Source: Poriferisodalis sp965237655 (GTDB taxonomy: Bacteria > Actinomycetota > Acidimicrobiia > Acidimicrobiales > Poriferisodalaceae). Taken from it: a stretch of 64,000 nt of DNA. Shown here one piece after another: positions 8,244-17,590 of the stretch; position 1 is the first letter of the stretch; each line of letters opens with the position of its first letter. Both the position numbers and the translations under genes were made by a program. The stretch is taken from NCBI RefSeq assembly GCF_965237655.1, contig NZ_CBDEGB010000002.1, forward strand, positions 62,001 to 126,000. The letters are read 5' to 3'. A model generated the notes under the pieces. The model made no database searches. It was not told the origin of the DNA and was given only the letters and a program-made list of their open reading frames with translations.

Positions 8244-9866
8244 GTGGTCGATGACGTCGCAGAGCGCTACCGGCTCGCTGGATGGTGGACCGGCCGCCGG
8301 CTAGTCGACCGCTTCGAGTCGCACGTCACCGAGGGGCCGGACGAGCTCGCCCTGGTGAGTGGGGGCAGCACCCTGTCCCGGTCCGAGCTGTGGCACGCGG
8401 CCGGCGAGGCCGCCGACGAGATCCGTTCGGTCGTCGGCGCCAGCAGGCGGGTGGTCGTGATCCATCTGCCCAATTGCACGGCTTGGGTCGTCATGTTCCT
8501 GGCCACCTTGAGGGCGGGCCACGTTCCGGCCACGCCCCCGGTCTCCACGCCCGAGGCCCACCTGCGCCACATCTTCGGTCTGATTCAGCCGGCCATGGTT
8601 ATCTGCGCAAGCCGGAACCGGCGGGCGTCGCCGGATGAGGTGATCCGGCGGGCCGCCGCCCGGGTCTCCACCCAGCTCGCTGTGGCTGTGGCAGACGGAT
8701 CCCGGCTGGCGGTGCACGGCCCGGTGGTCCCCACAGCGGGGACCGTCGACGTGCCCGACACCACCGCACACCTGATGTTCACGTCTAGTACGACCGGGCC
8801 CCCGAAGGCCGTCAGTCACAGCGAGGACTCGCTGGCCGCTCTCAACGTGCAGTTCGCCGAGCGTTTCGGACTCGACCATCACACGCCCGTGTTCATGCCG
8901 TCACCGCTCGGCCACAGCGTCGGCGCCATTCACGGCGCCCGCCTGTCGCTGCTGTTGGGTGCACCGCTCATTCTCCAAGACGAATGGGACCCTCTCAACG
9001 CCCTGGAGCTGGTGGCCCGCCACCGCGCTGATTTCACTGCGGCTGCGACCCCGTTCCTGTTGGACCTCGTCAATGCCCGGTGGTCTGACTGCGAGCCCAA
9101 GCTGGCACCGTTGCGGAGCTTCCTGTGCGGTGGAGCCCAAGTGCCGCCGGCCCTCATCCGTCGCTGCCGAACCGAGCTGTCGAATACGTTCGTCACACCC
9201 CTGTGGGGCATGACCGAAGGCGGCCTCACCACGTGTGTGACCGGCTCATCAAAGACGCAGGTCGAGAGCACGGTCGGGGTGGGTTTGCCCGGGCTGGAGC
9301 TGCGAACCCTCGACGCCGACATGGGGCTGCAGGCTTCGGGGGCTGGCGAGCTCGTCATGCGCGGGCCGGGCGTGTTCAACGGCTACCACGGCCAACCCGA
9401 GCTGTACGCCGAGCTCATCATCGGCGACGGGTTCTTTCGCACCGGCGACCTCGCCCGTATCGATTCCGACGGCTACGTGTCCATTACTGGGCGGCACAAG
9501 GACCTGATTATTCGCGGGGCCGTGAACATCTCTCCCGTTGAGACCGAGAATGCGATCGCCGCCCATCCCGACGTGGTCGGCGTGGCCGTGATCGGGTGGC
9601 CCGACGAGCGTCTCGGCGAGCGCATCTGCGCGGTCGTGCAGGCTGGCGTTCCTCTCGATCTCGACGATGTCGTCGCGTTCTGCGCTGAGCAGGGCCTGCC
9701 GCGGCGGTACTGGCCCGAACGGCTGATGCAGGTCGATCAATTCCCACGAACGGCCGCAGGCAAGATACGCAAACAGCAGCTTCGTGATGAACTCGTCAGC
9801 GCCTCCGCCGTGACTGCCGCAGCGGGCGACGGCAGCGCAGGCTGGGATGGGGACGCAGGCCGATGA
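8244..9866 (+). CDS. Acyl-CoA synthetase (AMP-forming), carboxylate-CoA ligase
   Basis: A 540-residue ANL-superfamily adenylate-forming ligase that activates a carboxylic acid to its CoA thioester via an acyl-AMP. Motifs in order: P-loop MFTSSTTGPPKAVSHS (A3), TPLWGMTEGG (A5), GDGFFRTGDLARIDSDGYV (A7), ITGRHKDLIIRGAVNISPVE (A8) and PRTAAGKIRKQQLRDEL with the A10 catalytic lysine. It resembles cyclohexanecarboxylate- and short aromatic-acid-CoA ligases more than fatty acyl ligases, but the substrate cannot be read from the sequence. It is the first gene of an operon: its TGA overlaps the ATG of the next gene. The start is GTG 8244. Confidence 0.88.
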   Translation: MVDDVAERYRLAGWWTGRRLVDRFESHVTEGPDELALVSGGSTLSRSELWHAAGEAADEIRSVVGASRRVVVIHLPNCTAWVVMFLATLRAGHVPATPPVSTPEAHLRHIFGLIQPAMVICASRNRRASPDEVIRRAAARVSTQLAVAVADGSRLAVHGPVVPTAGTVDVPDTTAHLMFTSSTTGPPKAVSHSEDSLAALNVQFAERFGLDHHTPVFMPSPLGHSVGAIHGARLSLLLGAPLILQDEWDPLNALELVARHRADFTAAATPFLLDLVNARWSDCEPKLAPLRSFLCGGAQVPPALIRRCRTELSNTFVTPLWGMTEGGLTTCVTGSSKTQVESTVGVGLPGLELRTLDADMGLQASGAGELVMRGPGVFNGYHGQPELYAELIIGDGFFRTGDLARIDSDGYVSITGRHKDLIIRGAVNISPVETENAIAAHPDVVGVAVIGWPDERLGERICAVVQAGVPLDLDDVVAFCAEQGLPRRYWPERLMQVDQFPRTAAGKIRKQQLRDELVSASAVTAAAGDGSAGWDGDAGR

Positions 9867-10657
9867 GCACCGTCGAGTTGGGCGACATCGTGGTCAACTA
9901 CCGGCGGCAAGGCTCGGGGCCGCCGGTGGTGCTCCTGCATGGGCTGGCCGAGGACCATCGCTCCTGGAACGCCGTCGCGGCCCATCTCGGCGAGTTCACC
10001 GTCTACTCAATCGATCTTCGGGGACACGGTCGAACAACTCCCGGGCAGGGCGCTGGCACCCTGTCGCAGCTGAGCGACGACCTGGCGGCGTTCCTGAGCG
10101 CCGAGACCGGTCCTGCCGCCGTGGTCGGCTATTCGCTGGGCGGGACCATCGGGCTCAAGGCTGCGAGCGCTAGCCCAACCCTGATCGGTCACCTGATCGT
10201 GGTGGCCACGTCGTCGGTGGTCGGCGGGACCGCAGCCGAATTCTTCGAGAGCCGCATCGCCCAGCTCGAAGCTCACGACGCGGACGGCTTCGCCGCTGGC
10301 CTGCGCGACGACACGGCCCGCCAGATCGTCACCGAGGCCGACATTGACGCTGTGACCTCCCGGCGGAGAGACGCCGTCGGTTACGGCCACGGCTACATCA
10401 ACGCGGCCCGAGCGATGGTCGGGATCCGCTCCGAGCCGCTGAACCCGCTGCTGGCGCAGATCGAAGTCCCCGTCGACGTCATCGGGGCATCGGGCGATGT
10501 CTTCTGCCCGCGCCGGGCATCCGACATCATCGTCGAGAGCGTCGACGACTGCCGGTACCACGAGGTGGCCGGCGCCGGTCATCTGGTCTCCGTCGACCAG
10601 CCCGACTCCTACGGCAAGCTGCTCGCCCAGATCTTGGGTGAGAGGGGACTCCCATGA
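9863..10657 (+). CDS. Alpha/beta hydrolase
   Basis: A 264-residue alpha/beta-hydrolase-fold enzyme. The oxyanion-hole motif VVLLHGLAEDHRSW is followed by YSIDLRGHGRT and the nucleophile elbow VVGYSLGGTIG (catalytic Ser in GYSLGG). A late acid (IGASGDVFCPRR) and the histidine in EVAGAGHLVSVDQP complete a plausible Ser-Asp-His triad. In this operon it may act as a ring-fission-product or thioester/enol-lactone hydrolase. The ATG overlaps the stop of the ligase gene by 4 bp, and its own stop overlaps the next ATG, so translation is coupled. Confidence 0.88.
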   Translation: MSTVELGDIVVNYRRQGSGPPVVLLHGLAEDHRSWNAVAAHLGEFTVYSIDLRGHGRTTPGQGAGTLSQLSDDLAAFLSAETGPAAVVGYSLGGTIGLKAASASPTLIGHLIVVATSSVVGGTAAEFFESRIAQLEAHDADGFAAGLRDDTARQIVTEADIDAVTSRRRDAVGYGHGYINAARAMVGIRSEPLNPLLAQIEVPVDVIGASGDVFCPRRASDIIVESVDDCRYHEVAGAGHLVSVDQPDSYGKLLAQILGERGLP

Positions 10658-11667
10658 GGCACCGCTACGGCATCTCCCTGGGTGTCAGCCCCCGCGAGCC
10701 CTTGAGCCGCACGGCCGAACTGGCCCGCGCCGTCGACGAAAGAGGTTTCGAGGCGCTGTGGTACATCGACTTCCAGCTCGGCATGAAGGACGTGTACGCG
10801 GCGATGAACCTGGCAGCGCTGTCAACCGAGAACGTGCTCATCGGGGCGGGTGTCACCAACCTCGTGACCCGCCACCCCACAGTGACCGCCAATGCCACCG
10901 CCGCGCTGGACGAACTCTCCGACGGCCGCGCTGTGCTCGGCCTCGGCGCAGGCTGGTCAGCCGTGCTCGGCGCCGGAGGCACGCCGTCGAGGCTGGCCGA
11001 GCTGCGCTCGGGGATCGATGATTTCCGCCGACTCTTCAGCGGAGAGCCGTGCGATCTCGACGGCAACGAGGTCCGCTTGGCCACTGCGAAACGCCAGATT
11101 CCCGTCTACCTCGCCGTCTCGCAGCCCGCCATGTTGCGGCTCGCCGGCGAGACCTGTGACGGAGCCGTGCTCATGGGCGCTGCGGACCCCGAGTTCTGCT
11201 CTTGGCAGCTCGACTACATCCACCAGGGGCTGGAGACCGCCGGACGCGACCGCGGTCAGCTGACCGTCGACCTGTTCGTCACCATGTCGATCGGCGACGA
11301 CGAGGCGAGTGCCATTGACGACGTCAGGGCATGGGCCACCAGCCAGGCGGCCACCTTCCATCCATGGAAGCGGATGCCGCCCGCGTGGGAGAGGTTCCGT
11401 CCCGAGTTCGCGCGCGCCGCGGGCGCGTACGGCCTCGTCGACCACCTCTCGCTGCAGGCGGGGCACAAGCACACGGTGTCCGATGAGTTCGTCAAGTCGG
11501 TGGCGCTGGTGGGCGACCTCGACACGTGCGTCGACCGGCTCCGTCAACTGTGGCAGCTCGACATCGACCGGATCACGTTCGCGCTGCTGTCGGGCGGGCG
11601 CGAGCAGCGCCTGGCCCAGCTGGCAGACACCGTGATCGGTGCCGTCGAAACAGAGGGAGGAAGCTGA
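10654..11667 (+). CDS. LLM-class flavin/F420-dependent oxidoreductase
   Basis: A 337-residue bacterial-luciferase-like (LLM) TIM-barrel oxidoreductase. The N-terminus RYGISLGVSPREPLSRTAEL, the LIGAGVTNLVTRHPTVTA strand, the DELSDGRAVLGLGAGWSA glycine-rich motif and the central VYLAVSQPAMLRLAGETCDG are characteristic of F420-dependent methylenetetrahydromethanopterin-reductase-like members. The cofactor (F420 or FMN) cannot be decided from sequence, though F420 is common in actinobacteria. It would carry out a redox or monooxygenation step in the pathway. It overlaps by 4 bp upstream and 1 bp downstream with its operon partners. Confidence 0.87.
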   Translation: MRHRYGISLGVSPREPLSRTAELARAVDERGFEALWYIDFQLGMKDVYAAMNLAALSTENVLIGAGVTNLVTRHPTVTANATAALDELSDGRAVLGLGAGWSAVLGAGGTPSRLAELRSGIDDFRRLFSGEPCDLDGNEVRLATAKRQIPVYLAVSQPAMLRLAGETCDGAVLMGAADPEFCSWQLDYIHQGLETAGRDRGQLTVDLFVTMSIGDDEASAIDDVRAWATSQAATFHPWKRMPPAWERFRPEFARAAGAYGLVDHLSLQAGHKHTVSDEFVKSVALVGDLDTCVDRLRQLWQLDIDRITFALLSGGREQRLAQLADTVIGAVETEGGS

Positions 11668-12428
11668 TGGGGAACGACCCGCGGGTCGCACTGGTGACCG
11701 CGGCCGCCGGCGCCGGCATCGGAGCGGCGGTTGCGAGACGGCTCGCTCGCGACGGGCTGAACGTCGTGGTCACCGATGCCCATGAGCGCCGGTGCCGCGA
11801 GTTCGCCGACGTCCTGGCCGACGAGGTCGGGCGTGAGGTGAGCGCCTATCACCTCGACGTGACCGACCACACCCAGGTGCAGGCCGTCATCTCAGAAGTA
11901 GCGGCCGACAAGGGTGGGCTTGATGTGCTGGTCAACAACGCGGGCTGGTCGAAGATCGAGCCAGTGGCCGAGATGTCTCTGGAGACCTGGCAGCGCTGCC
12001 TCGACGTCGATCTGACCGGCACGTTCGTGTGCATGCGCTACGCGCTCGCCGCGATGATCGCCGCAGGCGGCGGCTCGATCATCAACATCTCGTCGATAGC
12101 GGCCTGGGAGATGTCAACCGAGCACGGCGCCGCCTATTCCGCGGCCAAGGCCGGCGTACTCGCACTCACCCGGGTGGCTGCCGCCGAGAACGGAGTCCAC
12201 GGGGTGCGGGTGAATGCGGTGGCTCCGGGCCTGATCTACAACGATTTCTTGCGCAAGATCTACCCGCAGGAGTTCTTCGACAGCTACCTGTCAGACAAGG
12301 CGTTCCTGGGCCGCATCGGGCAGCCCGACGATGTCGCGAGCATGGTCTCGTTCCTGGCGTCGGATGAGGCGACCTATGTGACCGGCGAGGTGTTCACCGT
12401 CTCTGGAGGCGTGTCGGCTCGTGGATGA
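11667..12428 (+). CDS. Short-chain dehydrogenase/reductase (SDR)
   Basis: A 253-residue classical SDR. The nucleotide-binding motif reads VTAAAGAGIGAAVARRLARD, where Ala replaces the first Gly of the usual TGxxxGIG. NNAGWSKIEPV, the catalytic Ser in IINISSIAAWE and the YSAAKAG active site (Tyr-x3-Lys) are all present, with VNAVAPGLIYNDF and the C-terminal VTGEVFTVSGG. It probably oxidises a 3-hydroxyacyl or alicyclic alcohol intermediate with NAD(P). The ATG overlaps the LLM stop (TGATG), and its 3' end overlaps the amidase start by 8 bp. Confidence 0.9.
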   Translation: MGNDPRVALVTAAAGAGIGAAVARRLARDGLNVVVTDAHERRCREFADVLADEVGREVSAYHLDVTDHTQVQAVISEVAADKGGLDVLVNNAGWSKIEPVAEMSLETWQRCLDVDLTGTFVCMRYALAAMIAAGGGSIINISSIAAWEMSTEHGAAYSAAKAGVLALTRVAAAENGVHGVRVNAVAPGLIYNDFLRKIYPQEFFDSYLSDKAFLGRIGQPDDVASMVSFLASDEATYVTGEVFTVSGGVSARG

Positions 12429-13659
12429 AGAACCCCTGTGGTGGCCGGTGCAGCGGCTTGTCGACGCCTACCGGAGCGGCAACGCCGGCCCTCTCGCCAG
12501 TGTCCCTGTCTCGATCAATGACGCTTTCCACATTGAGGGACACGTCACCACGCTCGGCTCGTTTGCCCACGCCAGCGACGTGGCCCGGCACGACTCCGGT
12601 GCAGTGCGCCGCCTGCGCCGCGCCGGAGCAGTCTTCGTCGGCAAGACCAACGTCTCGGAGTTCTGCCAGTCAGCCACGACGGACAACCTGCTGGGCCCCG
12701 ACACTGCCAATCCCTTCGACCCTCGTCGAACCGCCGGCGGATCCAGCGGCGGTGCGGCGGCCTCGGTGGCCTCAGGCACCTGCACCGGAGGCCTCGGGTC
12801 CGACGGCGGAGGCTCGATCCGCATCCCCGCGTCGTTCTGTGGCCTCGTGGGCTTCAAGCCCACCTACGGGACCATCGACGACGACGGAGGGTTCCGCGCG
12901 TTCAGCCCGTTCATCTCCGCCGGGCCGCTCGTTCGATGCGTCGCCGACGCCCGCAGCCTGCACTCGGCGCTGTCCGCCGACGGCACCGGGACCAACGACG
13001 CCCCGGCCGGCAGGGGCCGACGCCGCATCGCTTGGTGTCCCAAGCCCGAGGGACGCCCGATCGACGCCGACGTCGGCGACGTGGTTGCAGCCGCGGTGAC
13101 ACGGCTCGCAGCCTGCGGCCACGAGGTGAGCCCCACAGAACTGGACTTCGGGGGCTGGGAGGAGATATTCGGTCCGCTCGTGCTGGCCGAGGAGGGCGAG
13201 CGCCGCGGCCACCTGCTTGGTGGTCCCGATGAGTTGACCTGGTATCACCGGCGGTCCTTGGTGGCGGCCGAGCACCTCGACCTGCGTGTTGTCACGGCGG
13301 CCCGTTCCGCCTTGGCTCGGTACCGGGAGCGGTTGGACCGCTACTTCTGTGACTACGACGTGATCGTCACTCCCGCCACGGCCACCACCGCCTTCGAGCT
13401 GGGATGCCGCCCGACGGCCATCGCCGGAGAGCCGGTTTCCCGGCTGTGGGGGGCCTTCCCGTTCGCGGTGCCCTTCAACGTCTCCGGACATCCTGCGGTG
13501 GTACTGCCCGCCGGGTTCGTCGACGGCTTGCCGGTCGCGATTCAGCTCATTGGACGGCACGGGGGCGACACCGAGTTGCTGTCCCTCGCCGAGCAACTCG
13601 AAACCGAACTGGACATACGTCCCTTCGCCCGCCTGTCGCCCCGCTGGTCAACCCCGTGA
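12421..13659 (+). CDS. Amidase-signature family protein lacking the catalytic lysine
   Basis: A 412-residue amidase-signature protein. The Gly/Ser-rich signature is present: RRTAGGSSGGAAASVASG (cis-Ser) and GSDGGGSIRIPASFCGLVGF (nucleophile Ser in GGSIR). The upstream position that normally holds the catalytic Lys of the Ser-cisSer-Lys triad (PVxxKDN type) reads PVSINDAFHIEG, with Asn at about residue 33. The N-terminus is also some 40-50 residues shorter than usual. The protein is therefore either inactive, altered in chemistry, or started too late. GTG 12421 is the only start that fits the operon. In N-heterocycle degradation clusters amidases release ammonia from ring-opened amides; that role here is inference. 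Confidence 0.8.
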   Translation: MDEEPLWWPVQRLVDAYRSGNAGPLASVPVSINDAFHIEGHVTTLGSFAHASDVARHDSGAVRRLRRAGAVFVGKTNVSEFCQSATTDNLLGPDTANPFDPRRTAGGSSGGAAASVASGTCTGGLGSDGGGSIRIPASFCGLVGFKPTYGTIDDDGGFRAFSPFISAGPLVRCVADARSLHSALSADGTGTNDAPAGRGRRRIAWCPKPEGRPIDADVGDVVAAAVTRLAACGHEVSPTELDFGGWEEIFGPLVLAEEGERRGHLLGGPDELTWYHRRSLVAAEHLDLRVVTAARSALARYRERLDRYFCDYDVIVTPATATTAFELGCRPTAIAGEPVSRLWGAFPFAVPFNVSGHPAVVLPAGFVDGLPVAIQLIGRHGGDTELLSLAEQLETELDIRPFARLSPRWSTP

Positions 13660-15658
13660 GCACCCGTCACGTCGGGCGTTCGGTGCCACGGCGCGAGGAC
13701 CGCGGCCCGCTCACCGGACGGAGCCGGTACATCGCGGATCTGAAGATCGCCGGGATGGCCGAGGTCGCCTTCGTCCGCAGCACCGAGGCCCACGCCCGGA
13801 TCGTCTCGATCGACACGTCAGACGCACTGGCCACGGACGGCGTGATGGCGGTGGTCACCGCTCAGGACCTCGCCGAGGTGAACGCCTTCCCTGACTACAT
13901 CGGATACATCGGCCCGGTGGGGCAACGGCCGCTCGCTTCCGACAGGGTGCGCTTCGTCGGCGCCCCGTACGCCGTGGTGGTGGCGTTGGACCGCTACATC
14001 GCAGAGGACGCGGCCGCTTTGGTGGCCGCCGGAACGGAGTTCGAGTCACTGCCGACCGTGGCAGACCTCGACCAGGCTCTTGCACCGGGCGCGCCGAAGC
14101 TGTACGACCACTGGGACGACAACTGCTCGGTGGATCAAGCGGTCCACAGGCCCGAGGTGGACCGGGCATTCGACGAGGCGGACCACACCTTCACCGATAC
14201 CTACATCAGCCAGCGCCAGTCGGGGCTGCCGATGGAGACGAGGGGCGTGGTGGCGGACGCAGCCGACGGAATGCTCACGGTCTGGTCCTCCACGCAGAGC
14301 CCTCACATCGTGCGGACCACGATCGCTCAAGCACCGGCCGCGGCTTCGGGGTTCCCGAGAGCACCTTCGTGATGGAACGCATCATCGACCGGGTGGCCCG
14401 GCTGACCGGGACCGACCGGGTGGAGCTGCGGCGCAGGATGCTGCTGCGGCGCGGGCAGTTGCCCTATGTCATGCACGGCGGCGGGCGCGTCGACTCCGGC
14501 TCGCACACCGAGTGCTTTGAGCGGGCTTTGGAGTTGGCCGAGCCCGCGCTGGCGCGGGCTCGATCAGCCCACGCCGACGATCCCGATGTGCGAGTCGATG
14601 TGGGCTACGCCAACTACATCGAGCCGACCTCGCCGAGCTACTTCCTCACGACCGGCCACTGGGCGGGCGGCGACGCGGCCACGGTGAGGGTCGATCCCGA
14701 CGGCTCGGTGCGGATCGCAGCCGGGCTCAGCGCGTTCGGCCAAGGCGCAGAGACCGCGGCCGCTCAGCTCGCGGCCGACGCGCTGGGCGTCTCGCCGGAC
14801 AACGTCACCGTCGTGCTGGGCGACACCGAGCGCTCGCCGTACGGCTTGGGCTCATGGGGAAGCCGGGGAGCGATGATGCTCACCGGATCGGTGCTGATGG
14901 CCTCGCAGCGGTTGATGGACAAAGCCCGTGCGATCGCAGCGCACATGTTGGAGGCGGCCGAGGCCGACATGGTGGTCACCGACGGTGCGTTCGGAGTGGC
15001 CGGCAGCAGCCGGCCCACGGTGAGCTGGGCGGAGGTGGCCACCGCAGCCTGGGTCCGCACGGTGGACCTCCCCGACGGCATGGAGGCTGGCCTGGAGATG
15101 TCTGGCCATTTCCAGCCGGCGAACCTGCAGCACGAGCGCGATGGCGCCGGCAGGGTCAATTCGGCCGCCGGCTGGTCGAACGGCACGCACATCGGGATTG
15201 TCAGCGTGCGGATCAGCACCGGCGAAGTGGCCATCGAGGACTTCATCGTGGTCCACGACTGCGGCACCATCATCAACCCGGCGATCGTGGAGGGCCAGGT
15301 CCACGGTGGGGTGGCCCAGGGGATCGCCGGCGCAATGTACGAGCACTTCCAGTACGACTCCGAGACCGCTTCCCCCAGGTTTGCGTCGTTCATGGACTAC
15401 CTCGTGCCGACGTGTGCGGAAATACCGCACATGGAGGTCGATCACATCGAGACGCCCGCGCCGGAGCATCCGCTGGGGGTCAAGGGCTGCGGCGAGGGCG
15501 GCACGGTTGGCCCGCCTGCGGTGGTGGCGGGCGCCGTCTCCGACGCCCTGTCGGAATGGGACATCGACGTGACAGCGTGCCCGGTCACGCCGGTCGCGGT
15601 CCGCGATGCTCTCCGTGCCAAGGGAGCCTTCGGCGATGCAGCGGTCACAAGCCCGTGA
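13656..15658 (+). pseudogene. Molybdenum hydroxylase large subunit (CoxL/XdhB-like) with internal deletion
   Basis: The N-terminal part (GTG 13656 to about 14330) reads VGRSVPRREDRGPLTGRSRY and continues through the Ald_Xan_dh_C domain to LTVWSSTQSPHIVRTTIAQA. The frame then breaks, and from about 14336 another frame continues the family sequence as RGFGVPESTFVMERIIDR through to a normal C-terminus (VKGCGEGGTVGPPAVVAGAV, the GEGG molybdopterin motif). Together the parts give about 670 residues against 770-800 for the family. The missing segment of roughly 100-200 residues includes the VGGGFG loop and part of the Mo-cofactor site. The downstream piece could start at GTG 14369. The enzyme is probably inactive, though the M and S subunits are intact. 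Confidence 0.8.
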
Positions 15659-16521
15659 AACCTGCACCGTTTGACTATTGCCGGCCAGCAACCGTGGCCG
15701 AAGCGGTCGAGGCTCTCCGTTCCGATGAGTCCAGCCGGGTGCTGGCGGGCGGCCAGAGCCTGATACCGACGATGAACTTCCGGCTGACAGACATCTCGCT
15801 GCTGGTGGACATCCGTTGCGTGGCAGGCCTCGAAGGCGTCGACACCGACGAGAACGGGGTGGTCGTCGGGGCGGCGGCGACCCAGAGCCAGGTGCTGGGC
15901 GACGACGACGCTGCGGGGGCCGTACCCGGCCTGCGGGCTGCGTTGCGCCATGTGGGGCACCACCAGATCCGCAACCGTGGCACCGTCTGCGGCAGCATCG
16001 CCCACGCCGACCCCGCTGCCGAGCTGCCCGCCCTCGCCGTCGCCACCGACGCCGTGATCGGAGTTGCGGGGCCGGACGGACACAGCGCTGTCGCCGCATC
16101 CGACTTCTTCTGTGGGCCCTTCTGGACCGCGCTCGGCGACGCCGAGCTGGTCACCGAGGTGCGATTTCCGTCCCCTGCGGCCGGCTCAGTGACCGTGGTG
16201 GACGAGATCTCCCGTCGCGCCGGCGACTTCGCCATCGCCGGGCTGGTCGCGGTCGTCGATACCGACGGCGGCGCAGTGCGCGCGGCACGCCTCGTTGGCT
16301 TCGGTGTCGGCGGCGTGCCCACCCGCCTGCCAACTACCGAAGCCGCGATCTCGGGCTGGGCAACAGGACACCGTGAGGGCGGACTCATCGAAGCCGTGAT
16401 GGAGGACTCCGCCGACGCTTTCGACGACATCCACGCCTCAGGCCGGTACCGCCGCGAAGCGTTGGCGGCGTTGGTCGTGAGGACGGCACGGGGCGCGCTG
16501 GCCCAACAGGAGGCCCCATGA
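15655..16521 (+). CDS. Molybdenum hydroxylase FAD-binding (medium) subunit, CoxM-like
   Basis: A 288-residue FAD-binding subunit of the CO-dehydrogenase/xanthine-dehydrogenase family. It passes electrons from the 2Fe-2S subunit to FAD. The first FAD motif is SRVLAGGQSLIPTMNFRLTD (AGGQSL) and the second is IRNRGTVCGSIAHADPAAEL (the TxGGS region, here TVCGS). CO_deh_flav_C follows with VDEISRRAGDFAIAGLVAVV. GTG 15655 overlaps the large-subunit TGA, and its own 3' end overlaps the small-subunit ATG by 4 bp, so the L-M-S order is translationally coupled. Confidence 0.9.
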   Translation: MKPAPFDYCRPATVAEAVEALRSDESSRVLAGGQSLIPTMNFRLTDISLLVDIRCVAGLEGVDTDENGVVVGAAATQSQVLGDDDAAGAVPGLRAALRHVGHHQIRNRGTVCGSIAHADPAAELPALAVATDAVIGVAGPDGHSAVAASDFFCGPFWTALGDAELVTEVRFPSPAAGSVTVVDEISRRAGDFAIAGLVAVVDTDGGAVRAARLVGFGVGGVPTRLPTTEAAISGWATGHREGGLIEAVMEDSADAFDDIHASGRYRREALAALVVRTARGALAQQEAP

Positions 16522-17108
16522 CAGCAATCGAGCCAGTCTCAGAAGTCGACGTCGAGGTGACGATCAACGGCCGGCCTCGCCGGCACCGCGTCCCAGTCCG
16601 GCTGCTGCTGTCGGATTACATCCGGGACGTCGTGAACCTCACCGGCACCCACGTCGGCTGCGAGCACGGCTACTGCGGCGCCTGCACCGTCATCGTCGAC
16701 GGCGACGCCGTGCGATCCTGCCTCATGTTTGCCGTCCAAGCCGACGGCGCCGAAATCCGGACCGTCGAGGACCTCGCCCCCGCGGGCTCCGATTCCCTCT
16801 CGCCGATGCAGCAGTCGTTCCACGATCACCACGCCTTGCAGTGCGGCTTCTGCACTGCTGGGTTCCTGATGACGCTCGAGAGCGTCGACCCCGAAGACTG
16901 GCGAGAGCCCGAACGCATCACCGAATTGCTGTCAGGCAACCTGTGCCGGTGCACCGGCTACCAGAACATCGTGACCGCGGTTAGCCAGGCGTGGAACGCC
17001 GAGCAGTCGTCGTCGATCAAGCGCAGCTCGATGGTGCCCACTGTCGTGTCGCCCCGGGCATCGGCGTCAACTCGGGTGGGAGCCACGCCCCGTTCCAGAC
17101 TCTGCTGA
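16518..17108 (+). CDS. Molybdenum hydroxylase 2Fe-2S (small) subunit, CoxS-like
   Basis: An iron-sulfur subunit with two 2Fe-2S clusters. The plant-ferredoxin-type site is GCEHGYCGACTVIVDG plus SCLMFAVQ, and the second four-helix cluster is ALQCGFCTAGFLMTL with LSGNLCRCTGYQNIV. All eight cysteines are visible. The family normally ends just after NIVTAVSQAW (about residue 157). Here the frame runs on for about 35 unrelated residues into sequence antisense to minus-strand debris, which suggests the original 3' end was lost at a rearrangement junction near 17000. It is the last gene of the 8.2-17.1 kb operon. Confidence 0.88.
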   Translation: MTAIEPVSEVDVEVTINGRPRRHRVPVRLLLSDYIRDVVNLTGTHVGCEHGYCGACTVIVDGDAVRSCLMFAVQADGAEIRTVEDLAPAGSDSLSPMQQSFHDHHALQCGFCTAGFLMTLESVDPEDWREPERITELLSGNLCRCTGYQNIVTAVSQAWNAEQSSSIKRSSMVPTVVSPRASASTRVGATPRSRLC

Positions 17109-17590
17109 AGGGTCCCTGCGATCGCTGCCAGCGGCACGCCTGGTTCGAACGTGGTCGATGCGATGCCGCCATTGCGCGCCGCGAGCTCGGCTGCCGCGAG
17201 CGCGCCAAGCGCGGCCACCCACGCCGAAGCCGGGAGCGCATGGATCTCAAGCGCCTCGCAGAACGCGCGCACTGCCGCGCCGTGATGGATTTCTGCGAAC
17301 GTGACGTTGTGGGCGATGCGTTCGGCGGGCGAGAACCCGGCGTCGTCGATGCCGGCGGCGAGCGATGCGAAGTCCCTGGGGCCCCGAAACCACGCAGGCC
17401 ATTCGGGAAAGTCTGGGATCGCGCTGGCATCTGCCGGGCGATCATGGCGCTGTACTCCTGCCGGGGAACGTCGGCCCCGCCCATGAACAGCGGGTAGAGC
17501 GTGCATCCGATCACGCCGCCGCGCGCCGCCACCGCATCGAGCACCTCGTCTGGCTTGTTGCGGGGCGCCCTGCGTCTTGGCGAGCTCGAG
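17000..17590 (-). pseudogene. Membrane dipeptidase (peptidase M19) remnant
   Basis: Two stretches recognisable from M19 renal-type dipeptidases lie on the minus strand in different frames. One is PRNKPDEVLDAVAARGGVIG followed by CTLYPLFMGGADVP (about 17460-17570). The other is IPDFPEWPAWFRGPRDFASL followed by AAGIDDAGFS (about 17340-17420). The segment that should hold DHVGIGSD and the metal ligands is missing between them. Downstream, to about 17000, protein-like sequence of unknown family (NVTFAEIHHGAAVRAFCEAL) follows. The remains are fused in frame to the truncated ABC ATPase. Confidence 0.65.

Noticed and set aside
14852..16521. Long alternative frames on both strands over the Mo-hydroxylase genes
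   Set aside because: They overlap clearly recognised CoxL/CoxM coding sequence and are Arg-rich shadows.
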